A stretch of DNA of 9,264 bases, taken from the NCBI GenBank assembly GCA_041158225.1, contig JBEBBU010000184.1:1-9264 (forward strand), in the 5' to 3' direction. The notes beneath the pieces are model-generated. The model was given only the letters and a program-made list of their open reading frames with translations, had not been told where the DNA came from and did not search any database. This DNA is from JBEBBU01 sp041158225 (GTDB lineage: Bacteria; Pseudomonadota; Gammaproteobacteria; Methylococcales; Methylococcaceae). Made by a program: the position numbers and the translations under genes. Positions 1-7,672 of the stretch are shown one piece after another. Numbering within the stretch: the stretch's first letter is position 1; the number at the start of each line of letters is the position of its first letter.

Positions 1-728
1 GGGTTATTCCGATGACAGAGTTCAATCATGCGCCGCAATGGCTGGATTTTATCGCCAGAGTCACGGCAGGAAGTGGTTCGGTCTGTCACATTGTCGCTGG
101 TGAAGCGGCACTGGGCGGCATGCTGGCTGTTTCCGGTGATCTTGGGCGGGCATCCGCCGTACAGGTGCCCGTTGCAGTGAAGCCAGTTCCAGGACTTGAT
201 GTCTATCCTGGCAACATTGCCCAGCCTGGGCTGGCAACGCAGTCTGATCTCGGGCGACTGTGTCTACGTCAGGGCGAAGATTTTTTTCCGACGCCTTTTC
301 TCATGCGTATAGGCGATAGCGGAGAATGGGCTTTTCTCGGACTTTTTCCTCCGGGGCGGCACGGTACTGTCTATCCTGCCCGTCTTGTTGAAAAACTGCT
401 TGCCAGACCGGGGGTATGGCATGTCTGTCTTGAAGTTCCGGTAAGTTCGGGTGAAAATCGGGCACAGCATGTGCTGCTTGCTTTCTGTGATGATCGCATG
501 CCTGACGTGTTGCGTGAGCTGATTGTTTCCCAGTTGGGACCCGCGGCATTGCCTGATCGCATCAGGTGCTATGCGCTGGTTCCGAGGCTTGATGGGAGCG
601 GGAATGTGAACGCTGACTGGTGCATGCAGCTTTTTCTTGCAGGAGAGCTGGAGCGCCGGTGTTCTCATCCCTTTTATGCGAGTCTCAGTCATTTAAAGAA
701 AGAACTCCTGATGAAGCAACCTACATAG
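1..728 (+). CDS. Degenerate AMP-forming ligase (ANL superfamily)-like protein, C-terminal half, 5'-partial
   Basis: The frame is open to the left edge, and the first ATG (12) has no Shine-Dalgarno sequence, so the gene very probably starts outside the window. Numbered from that ATG (238 residues), the protein follows the order of an acyl/AMP-ligase C-terminal half. SVCHIVAGEAAL (23-34) resembles the 'slr.ivsGGapL' segment. VKPVPGLDV (56-64) resembles 'GrPlPGvev'. RIGD (99-102) resembles the TGD motif and FLGLF (108-112) resembles 'flGR'. PARLVEKLLARPGVWHV (122-138) resembles the 'pAEvEaaL..hPgV' helix. PRLDGSGNVNADW (191-203) resembles 'LPRTgSGKidR'. The catalytic lysine of the last motif is Asn here, and the YGxTE motif is not visible. 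I infer a pseudo-ligase or a non-catalytic scaffold rather than an active adenylating enzyme. It lies 8 nt before tssH and is probably cotranscribed with it. It is not a T6SS core family. The family assignment was made by eye and is moderately sure; the function is unknown. Confidence 0.6.
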   Translation, partial: VIPMTEFNHAPQWLDFIARVTAGSGSVCHIVAGEAALGGMLAVSGDLGRASAVQVPVAVKPVPGLDVYPGNIAQPGLATQSDLGRLCLRQGEDFFPTPFLMRIGDSGEWAFLGLFPPGRHGTVYPARLVEKLLARPGVWHVCLEVPVSSGENRAQHVLLAFCDDRMPDVLRELIVSQLGPAALPDRIRCYALVPRLDGSGNVNADWCMQLFLAGELERRCSHPFYASLSHLKKELLMKQPT

Positions 729-729
729 G
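727..729 (+). promoter_or_regulatory. Ribosome binding site of tssH
   Basis: AGG, followed by T, lies 7 nt before the ATG at 737 and overlaps the stop codon of the upstream gene (726-728). This fixes the tssH start at 737 although the frame is open back to 620. From 737 the protein starts with MLIEKFTPAAQ, as Hsp100 N domains do; the extra 39 residues of the longer frame overlap the upstream gene and resemble nothing. Confidence 0.55.
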
Positions 730-736
730 TAATGTC

Positions 737-3307
737 ATGCTGATAGAAAAGTTTACGCCAGCCGCGCAGTCCACCATTGAAAAGGCCTGCAGGCTGGCGG
801 TACAGAAAAACCACGCCTTTGTGAGTCACTGGCATCTGCTTGCGGCCATGGTCGCTTCTGAGCCTATGGGCGTTCTTGCCATGGAAGGGCTGGAACGCAA
901 GCAGTTATCCATGATGGTTGAGCTTCGTCTTGCCGAGCAGCCCAAGGCCTTGCGGGATGTACAGGAAACCCCTGTCAGCCGCGATCTGGAGCGTCTGTTC
1001 ATTCAGGCTGAGTCCATGGTGGATGAAGGCGGCAGTGGAAAAATTACCATACAGGTGCTGCAGCAGGTGCTTTTCGGTGTTGACGAGGTGCTTGCCTGTC
1101 TTAAAGCGCTTGGGGCGACTGAAGATGGTGTACAGGCGGCCTTGCGTCAGGGACGGTTTCATGAAAAACAGGCGGTGCCTGCCGTTGGAGCTGGTGATGA
1201 TTTCAGCGGTAGTGTCCTTGACAAATATACGCGCAATCTGACTGATATGGCGCGTGAGGGCGCGATGGACCCTGTCATCGGTCGTGACAAGGAAGTGGCG
1301 CTTGCCATCCAGATTCTCTGCCGTCGCGTCAAGAATAATCCCATATTCCTCGGTGAACCAGGTGTTGGCAAGACAGCAGTGGTTGAGGCGCTGGCGCAGA
1401 TGATTGCCGAGGGCAATGTCCCTGACAACCTGCAGGGTTCCATTATCCGCTCGCTTGACATGGGGCAGTTGATTGCGGGCGCCAAGTTCAGAGGCGAGTT
1501 TGAGGAAAGACTGAAAGGACTGATTGACGAGATCAGTCTGACTCCCAAAACCATTCTGTTCATTGATGAAATTCATACGCTGGTAGGTGCAGGCAAGGGC
1601 GATGGTGCGATGGATGCTGCCAATCTGCTTAAACCTGCATTGTCACGTGGTCAGCTTTGCTGTATTGGTGCGACGACGCTGGATGAATACCGCAAGTATT
1701 TCGAGAAGGATGATGCACTGACGCGACGCTTCCAGCCGGTGGATGTGCCTGAACCTTCCTTCAGTGAATCCATTACCATTCTGCGTGGTATCAAGGAAAA
1801 GTATGAGCAGCATCATGGTGTCCGTATTACTGAAGAGGCACTGGAGGCAGCAGTCAGGCTGTCCAGCCGCTATGTCACAGATCGATACCTGCCTGACAAG
1901 GCCATCGACCTGATCGACCAGAGTGCCGCCGCCCTGCGTATCAGGCTGTCTTCCAAGCCCCCGGAACTGGAAGCCATTGACAGGGAGATTGTGACGCTGG
2001 AAATCAAGCTGCGTTCCCTGCGCAATGAGGATCACCCTGAGGGGCTTGCTGAACTGGAGACACAGATCGGCGAACTCAGAAAGAAAAGTGAAGAGTTGAC
2101 CTCGACATGGGAGCATAACCGCAAGGGTATGCATGAGGTACGGGCTGCCTACCAGACACTGGAAAATGCACGCAGGGAACTGGAAGAGAAAATCCGTGCG
2201 GAAGATTTTACCCGTGTGGCTGAACTGCAGTACAAGATCATTCCCGAAGCCGAAAAAGTCGTGGCTTCCTTTGGTGACCTGTCAGAACTGGAAAACAGTG
2301 AACGTGACAATGCCGTCCACGGGGAGGACATTGCGGCTACTGTAGCCAGGCGGACCGGTATTCCTGTGGACAAACTGCAGGAGGGAGATCGTGAGAAACT
2401 GATTCATCTGGAAGATTTCCTGCATCAGCGTGTTGTGGGGCAGGATGCTGCAGTGGCTGCCATTTCAAAAGCAATCAGACGCGCCAAGGCCAATCTGCAG
2501 GATGCCCAGAAGCCTCTTGGATCGTTTCTCATGCTGGGACCCAGCGGTGTTGGCAAGACAGAACTGGCCAAGGCGCTGGCAGAGCAGCTGTTTTCTGATG
2601 AAACCTCCTTGCAGCGCTTTGACATGAGCGAATACATGGAAAAGCATGCAGCAACCCGTCTTACTGGCGCCCCTCCTGGTTATGTTGGCTATGAAGAGGG
2701 AGGCGTGCTGACCAATAGTGTCCGTCGCAAGCCTTTCAGTGTCCTGCTGTTTGACGAAGTTGAAAAAGCCCATCCTGATGTATTCAACCTGTTTCTGCAG
2801 ATGCTTGATGATGGGCGTCTGACGGATTCGCAGGGCAGGGTAGTCAACTTCACCAACACCCTCATTATCCTGACCTCCAATCTGGGCGCTGAATTTATCG
2901 AGCCTGTTGAAACTCCCGAACAGGAACAGGAGATGAACGCACAGATCATGCAGGTTGTCAGGCAGCATTTCAGACCCGAGTTCCTCAACAGGCTGGACGA
3001 TGTGCTTATTTTCAGTCAGCTGACCCTGGAAAACATGCGGCCTATTGTGGACATACAGATCCGTCGGCTTTACAACCGTCTGGCTGAGCAGCATATCCAG
3101 ATGGAAATAACGCCAGAAGCGTCTGACCGTCTTGCCACATGGGGATACAATCCCATGTATGGTGCGCGTCCGCTGAAGCGTGTCATTCAGAACAGGGTGC
3201 AGGATCCAGTATCCGACAGGGTTCTGCTCGGAGAAATTCTGCCTGGCCAAACGCTGGTTATCGATTATAGCGAGTCCGATGACAGCCTCGTATTCAACAT
3301 CAGCTGA
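737..3307 (+). CDS. tssH: T6SS-associated Hsp100 AAA+ ATPase TssH (ClpV position, ClpB-like)
   Basis: This 856-residue Hsp100 protein has an N domain (about 1-145), AAA1 (about 160-395), a coiled-coil middle domain (about 397-515) and AAA2 (about 540-856). AAA1 has Walker A GEPGVGKT (206-213), Walker B ILFIDE (273-278), GATT (311-314), arginine pair R330/R331 and a pore loop GAKFRG (248-253). AAA2 has Walker A GPSGVGKT (601-608), Walker B VLLFDE (669-674), pore loop GAPPGYVGY (644-652) and sensor-2 GARPLKR (809-815). All ATPase residues look intact. In a T6SS this ATPase extracts and unfolds sheath subunits after contraction so they can be reused. Several stretches read like ClpB rather than classical ClpV, such as DGAMDAANLLKPAL (289-302), SKPPELEAIDREI (406-418) and ELQYKIIPEAEK (496-507). 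Its place directly before tssM supports the T6SS role. It could instead be a locus-borne ClpB paralogue. Confidence 0.88.
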   Translation: MLIEKFTPAAQSTIEKACRLAVQKNHAFVSHWHLLAAMVASEPMGVLAMEGLERKQLSMMVELRLAEQPKALRDVQETPVSRDLERLFIQAESMVDEGGSGKITIQVLQQVLFGVDEVLACLKALGATEDGVQAALRQGRFHEKQAVPAVGAGDDFSGSVLDKYTRNLTDMAREGAMDPVIGRDKEVALAIQILCRRVKNNPIFLGEPGVGKTAVVEALAQMIAEGNVPDNLQGSIIRSLDMGQLIAGAKFRGEFEERLKGLIDEISLTPKTILFIDEIHTLVGAGKGDGAMDAANLLKPALSRGQLCCIGATTLDEYRKYFEKDDALTRRFQPVDVPEPSFSESITILRGIKEKYEQHHGVRITEEALEAAVRLSSRYVTDRYLPDKAIDLIDQSAAALRIRLSSKPPELEAIDREIVTLEIKLRSLRNEDHPEGLAELETQIGELRKKSEELTSTWEHNRKGMHEVRAAYQTLENARRELEEKIRAEDFTRVAELQYKIIPEAEKVVASFGDLSELENSERDNAVHGEDIAATVARRTGIPVDKLQEGDREKLIHLEDFLHQRVVGQDAAVAAISKAIRRAKANLQDAQKPLGSFLMLGPSGVGKTELAKALAEQLFSDETSLQRFDMSEYMEKHAATRLTGAPPGYVGYEEGGVLTNSVRRKPFSVLLFDEVEKAHPDVFNLFLQMLDDGRLTDSQGRVVNFTNTLIILTSNLGAEFIEPVETPEQEQEMNAQIMQVVRQHFRPEFLNRLDDVLIFSQLTLENMRPIVDIQIRRLYNRLAEQHIQMEITPEASDRLATWGYNPMYGARPLKRVIQNRVQDPVSDRVLLGEILPGQTLVIDYSESDDSLVFNIS

Positions 3308-3322
3308 CCTGTATCTTCCGTC

Positions 3323-6300
3323 ATGAGCAATATGGAAAAGAAAGTGTGGGCAGGACTGCTGGCCGTCTGCCTGTACCTGTGTTCGTGGGATACTCTCATG
3401 GCGGAAGTGGCTGGATCAGTTGGAAGTACAGGTGCAGGTGCGGCTTTGAGTCCACCCGCCCCGGCTGTGGATATGGCAACAGCAGCAGTTCCTGTGCCGC
3501 AGGCTGGGCCTGCATCCACCGCACTGGTACAGCAGAAGCTTGAGGCGCCAGCCAAATCCTTCGCTCAGACTGTGCCAGGGGGCGTCCAGGTGCTTGGCTG
3601 GCTTGAGTCGCACTGGCTCGTGCTACTTGGCAGCCTGCTCCTGCTGCTGGTTATCGCAGGTCTTGCCTGGTGGATATGGACGCGGCGTGGTGATGAGATC
3701 AAAGCGCGGTGGGAGGTCTTCCTCAAGGAGCCTGAGATATCCCCCTATGAACTGGTCAGGGTGCTCACGGCATTTCATGAGGGTATACCCAGAGCACTTC
3801 GTGCCAAGATCAAAAAGTATCCCGTCTGTGTAGTCATGGGTGATGCGCGTTCGGGTAAAACCGAGCTTATAAAGCGCTTTACCCATATTGAGGCACAGGT
3901 TCAGCGCTATCATTTCAGCCATACCTCGCATCCTCTGGTTCAGATCTATCTGGCCAATGAATCTGTGGTCATTGAGCTGTCATCCAGCCTGGTTTTGTCC
4001 GCATCCCGTGACTACGCCAATGCGCTGCTCCGGTTATGGAAAAAACTGCCTCTCAATGTTCAGTTGGTGATGGTGCTCAACGCCCGGGAGCGTCCGCCTG
4101 CTGTAGGTGAGCCACCACGCAGTCATATCATTGATGCCATGATAGGCAAACTTGCCCTGCTTTCAGAAGTCAATGAGCGGCCAGTCGCCTACCGTATCGT
4201 GCTGACGCATATGGATGAAGTGCCCGGTTATCCTGAGTTTCGCTATACCACGACCCGGGAAAATCTGGATACCCGAGTGCGGCTGAGCAGGGCGGTGCCC
4301 ATATCGGGATTCAGCGGTGGTCTTTCACACCTGTTTGCCTGTATGAACAATGTTCTGGTGAACCATAAACCAGAAAGTTTTATTGCTACCTTGCATTTCC
4401 TTGACCATGTCGATGCCATATTTGGTGTAATTGAGCAGCAGTTAGTGCAGGCCTGTCAGCGATCAGGTCTCGTGGATACTGATCTGGTACAACTTGCCCT
4501 GTTCGGCGTATCGGCACATGAAAATGTGTCAGATCTTGCCAATAACCCTTTCCTTGATTTGGGTGCACCCACCAGAACTACCAGAGCCCATTCTCCCAAG
4601 CATTTTCGTCGTGCCGGAGTGATCTCGGCCACGCTGGTTCTGGGGCAGTGTATGGTTTACTGGAGCCAGAAGTCCAACATAGAAGAAGTTTTTGCCATGA
4701 TCAGGCGGATACCCGCCATGAGCTCCGAGCAGTATGTGCGTGAAGCACATCCGGTCTTTGAATCGCTCTATCCGCCGGATGGAAGTTTTTTTTCCAGGCA
4801 CTCGCTGAACCATATCCTGCACCGTTATTTCTCTGCGCAGATCGATCAGGCAAAAAATGAACTGGTGTACTCGATCCGCGCCAATTATCTTATTCCCAAA
4901 CTGGAGTTGGTACAGTTTCAGTCAAACGCCTATGTCAAAACCATAAGGGCTCTCGCACTACTGCATGCTAACCGCAATAACGAACTGTCTGAGTATTTCT
5001 CAGAGGTGCATAAGGAGTATGGACTCGGTATGCCGTTACCTCTCATTAATGATTACATTACCTTTAATGAGGATATCAACGATGCCCAGATGCTGGGTCT
5101 CGCCCTGCATGATTATGGGGTGTTCGAAGTTATCAACCGCGATGATGTGCATCCGTGGAAAGTCATGGCTGACCAGATCAAGTCTGCTCTGGGCAAACGT
5201 TATATCACCCGGGAGGAACTGCTCCATATCCAGGAAACAGGGAACCAGCTGTCTGCACTGATCAGTCAGGTCAAGGAGTTCAAGACTCTGGACCAGCAGC
5301 GCCACTGGCTTGAGCGGCATGGACACATTTCGCAGGCCACGCTGGCTGAATGGCGTCGACATCCTACCGAGGGACAGCTGACTTATGAACCACTTGAAGA
5401 TTCACTGCGGCTGATTCTTGACAGTAATATTGACGATGATAGTCAACCTTCCAATCTTTACGAACTGCTGATGGAGCTTGGCTACATCATTGACAGACAC
5501 AAGATGAAGGATACCAGCCAGCTGTCGGGTGTCGTGCGGATTGAAATGTCTAACAAGGTGTTTGATTTCAATCACTACGAGTGGCAGTCCCTGATGTTGC
5601 GCAGCAAGCTGAAGGCATTGATGGAGCAGTTCTACCGGACCCACTATTTCATCAATGGCTGGAGCTTTTTCGATCAGGGATCGCATCCTTACCGACTGCC
5701 TATGGGGGTCAGTACCGATGGTGCCGGGGTTCTTACAAACAGTTTTCAGGTTGATGAGCGGCTTACCCGTGGCATGTTTGATTCTCACGTCAAGCCTGCG
5801 GTTCAACTGCTTGCCACCCTTTTACCCCGCCTGACGGTAGATGATCAGGAAAAACAGCGGCTGGTTGATTTTGTCGTACAGAATCTCAGTGTCTATGCAT
5901 CGCATTATGCCGCGACTTATTGGGGATTTTTTTCTGACATGCAGCTCAGGATTAACAACCCTTTCCAGTTGCTGCAATATCTCAGGGAGTTGCAGCGACC
6001 AGGCTCGGAGTTTTACCAGAACCTGATTGCGATCAAGGAGAATATCATTCTTGATATTCCATCCGGGCCCAATTTTCAGGCATTCAGGGAGGAAATGGAA
6101 AACTTCAGGTTTCTGCAGCGGTTGCTGGAAGAACAGGGCGGCAATTTTCCACAGTTGATGCGTTACATGCAGATTATCATCGAAGTCAATGATGAGCTGT
6201 TTAAGCCCAAAATGTATATCCCCGTGGTGGATGCTACCGCTGTTGGGGCGGGTCTGCAGCCGATACTGACTCCTATGGGGCGTCTGGCCATGGATATGAT

Positions 6301-7174
6301 CCTGAATACGGATGCCTCCTATCTCAGAAAAACAGAAGAATGGATCAGGGAAATGGCCATTCCAGATCATTGGCAGCATCCATTCCTGCTGCCTATGGAG
6401 AAACTGAGGGACTATGGACGGCTGGAAATAAACCAGTCTATTGCATCCCACTGGAGTGAACTGTGGGGTAGGGCAGTGGAGCCTATGCTTGGTCTTTTTC
6501 CCTTTGATGCCAACCAGACTGTGGAAGGCAACATCATTTCTGCAGAGCAGTTGGCAAGGTCGTTACACCCTCTTAAGGGGGAGTTCTGGCAAGGGGTCAA
6601 TTCGGTTTATCGCAGCCTGTTTACTGTAAATGAAACGCAGTGGGTACCGGCGCCATCCGTGATTCATGCGCTCCAGTTTCCACCCCAGATGCTTGCGCGG
6701 CTGAATGCTGCCGCCCAGTTGACCGCAGCACTGTGGGGGCCCCAGGGTATCCCGTCACCGCTGGTCATGGATGTGAAGGCTGACCTGCTTCCTGATCTCC
6801 GGGTGGACGTGGATGAAGATAATCTGCCCCATGCTTCCCTGGCCTATCTGCGCTCAGGTGAATCTTCAGTACTGGGGTTTAACCAGCACATCAGCTGGCA
6901 GCCATTCAAATATGAATGGTGGCAGAGTACCGCTGCATCTGTAGGTGTCGAGTTCATCAGCGGTGATCAGAAAATCAAGAAATATTCTGGTGTGGATGTG
7001 GATGAGAGTATGTGGTCGCTATTCCGGCTTCTGCAGCAGGCTGATATTGTCCAGCAGCAGAGCCATTATGACTGGACGATTCCTCATCCGCTCGCACCTG
7101 AGCACAGGATCAAGGTTGGCTATACTTTCCGCAAAAATCCATTTGATCTTTTCCGCGCCCTGAATACGCGATGA
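3323..7174 (+). CDS. tssM: T6SS membrane complex protein TssM (IcmF/VasK family), divergent
   Basis: This 1283-residue protein is the inner-membrane and periplasmic backbone of the T6SS envelope complex; TssM contacts TssL in the inner membrane and TssJ in the periplasm. A first hydrophobic segment (about 8-25) is followed by an Ala/Pro/Gly-rich linker (about 28-90), a second membrane segment (about 97-118), a cytoplasmic NTPase-like domain and a third membrane segment (about 431-447). The rest is a long periplasmic region. Walker A is GDARSGKT (173-180). LTHMDEVPGY (294-303) matches the family's 'TKxDxxxGF' block with Lys replaced by His. Where other members have DTAG, this one has ELSS (218-221). 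The C-terminus keeps the family pattern: MWSLFRLLQQAD (1230-1241) and NPFDLF (1272-1277). The first ATG has no clear Shine-Dalgarno, and the ATG at 3332 is an alternative start. The gene starts 15 nt after tssH, and its stop overlaps a possible tssJ start. The family call is firm; NTP hydrolysis is uncertain. Confidence 0.9.
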   Translation: MSNMEKKVWAGLLAVCLYLCSWDTLMAEVAGSVGSTGAGAALSPPAPAVDMATAAVPVPQAGPASTALVQQKLEAPAKSFAQTVPGGVQVLGWLESHWLVLLGSLLLLLVIAGLAWWIWTRRGDEIKARWEVFLKEPEISPYELVRVLTAFHEGIPRALRAKIKKYPVCVVMGDARSGKTELIKRFTHIEAQVQRYHFSHTSHPLVQIYLANESVVIELSSSLVLSASRDYANALLRLWKKLPLNVQLVMVLNARERPPAVGEPPRSHIIDAMIGKLALLSEVNERPVAYRIVLTHMDEVPGYPEFRYTTTRENLDTRVRLSRAVPISGFSGGLSHLFACMNNVLVNHKPESFIATLHFLDHVDAIFGVIEQQLVQACQRSGLVDTDLVQLALFGVSAHENVSDLANNPFLDLGAPTRTTRAHSPKHFRRAGVISATLVLGQCMVYWSQKSNIEEVFAMIRRIPAMSSEQYVREAHPVFESLYPPDGSFFSRHSLNHILHRYFSAQIDQAKNELVYSIRANYLIPKLELVQFQSNAYVKTIRALALLHANRNNELSEYFSEVHKEYGLGMPLPLINDYITFNEDINDAQMLGLALHDYGVFEVINRDDVHPWKVMADQIKSALGKRYITREELLHIQETGNQLSALISQVKEFKTLDQQRHWLERHGHISQATLAEWRRHPTEGQLTYEPLEDSLRLILDSNIDDDSQPSNLYELLMELGYIIDRHKMKDTSQLSGVVRIEMSNKVFDFNHYEWQSLMLRSKLKALMEQFYRTHYFINGWSFFDQGSHPYRLPMGVSTDGAGVLTNSFQVDERLTRGMFDSHVKPAVQLLATLLPRLTVDDQEKQRLVDFVVQNLSVYASHYAATYWGFFSDMQLRINNPFQLLQYLRELQRPGSEFYQNLIAIKENIILDIPSGPNFQAFREEMENFRFLQRLLEEQGGNFPQLMRYMQIIIEVNDELFKPKMYIPVVDATAVGAGLQPILTPMGRLAMDMILNTDASYLRKTEEWIREMAIPDHWQHPFLLPMEKLRDYGRLEINQSIASHWSELWGRAVEPMLGLFPFDANQTVEGNIISAEQLARSLHPLKGEFWQGVNSVYRSLFTVNETQWVPAPSVIHALQFPPQMLARLNAAAQLTAALWGPQGIPSPLVMDVKADLLPDLRVDVDEDNLPHASLAYLRSGESSVLGFNQHISWQPFKYEWWQSTAASVGVEFISGDQKIKKYSGVDVDESMWSLFRLLQQADIVQQQSHYDWTIPHPLAPEHRIKVGYTFRKNPFDLFRALNTR

Positions 7175-7177
7175 AAC

Positions 7178-7182
7178 AGGAG
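7178..7182 (+). promoter_or_regulatory. Ribosome binding site of tssJ
   Basis: AGGAG lies 9 nt before the ATG at 7192 and directly abuts the ATG at 7183. It favours 7192 as the start. The earlier ATG at 7171, which overlaps the tssM stop as ATGA, has no Shine-Dalgarno and would depend on coupled translation. Confidence 0.5.
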
Positions 7183-7191
7183 ATGCTGCTG

Positions 7192-7659
7192 ATGTCTGGA
7201 TGGAAAAAAACAGCTCCTGGTGTGATGCTTCTTTTATTGGGGCTCTCTGGCTGTTCCTCGAATGGTCCGGAGCCTCCTCCTCCCATTACGCTGTATATCA
7301 ATCCGTCGATCAGTGTCAATGACGGACGTATGGTTTACATGGTGGCGAGGAATGTCAACGAAAAACAGTTCATCAACGAAAAGTATGACACCATCGTGGC
7401 CCGGGCATTTCCTGATTCAGAGGATGCCACGCTCCTTGGGGGGCGTCCTGTCTACCCCGGGGAGCGTTGCACCATGACGATCACAACCCCGATCAAAGGT
7501 ACGGTCGCCATGTATTTCATGTTTACCGATCCTGGCGCCTACTGGAAGAGCATGCTTGAACTCCCACTGAGTGATGCTTATGAAATCGAGTTGCCTGGCC
7601 AGAATCTGGTGAATGTCAATGGAGAGCCCTGGTTCTTTGAGCGCTGGTTTCTCTACTGA
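7192..7659 (+). CDS. tssJ: T6SS outer-membrane lipoprotein TssJ
   Basis: From the ATG at 7192 this is a 155-residue lipoprotein; a start at 7171 adds seven residues. The signal peptide has a Lys pair, a hydrophobic core VMLLLLG and the lipobox LSGC, with Cys21 as the lipidated residue. Serine follows the cysteine, with no inner-membrane retention aspartate, so outer-membrane sorting is expected. A Pro-rich spacer (EPPPP) leads into a domain of TssJ size. NDGRMVYMVARNVNEKQF followed by a YPGE turn resembles the 'grpspvvvrvyqL...F' and 'l.PGe' segments of the family. TssJ anchors the periplasmic part of TssM to the outer membrane. The position right after tssM is a common arrangement and strengthens a call that sequence alone makes only moderately strong, because TssJ proteins diverge quickly. 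Confidence 0.8.
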   Translation: MSGWKKTAPGVMLLLLGLSGCSSNGPEPPPPITLYINPSISVNDGRMVYMVARNVNEKQFINEKYDTIVARAFPDSEDATLLGGRPVYPGERCTMTITTPIKGTVAMYFMFTDPGAYWKSMLELPLSDAYEIELPGQNLVNVNGEPWFFERWFLY

Positions 7660-7672
7660 GGGGTAAGTTGGT

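Noticed and set aside
12..14. First ATG of the left-edge reading frame as a true start
   Set aside because: No Shine-Dalgarno precedes it, the frame stays open to base 3, and the protein begins in the middle of a recognisable ligase-like domain, so the gene probably starts outside.
620..736. Upstream extension of the tssH frame to ATG 620
   Set aside because: It would overlap the preceding gene by over 100 nt and adds residues unlike any Hsp100 N domain; the ATG at 737 has a binding site and the right N-terminus.
905..1576. 223-codon open frame on the - strand
   Set aside because: It lies wholly inside tssH, antisense, with no recognisable domain; the tssH frame is a clear protein family.
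2465..3250. 261-codon open frame on the - strand
   Set aside because: Antisense shadow of the second ATPase domain of tssH, with no recognisable motif.
5822..6451. 209-codon open frame on the - strand
   Set aside because: Antisense to the periplasmic part of tssM, with no domain or plausible expression signals seen.
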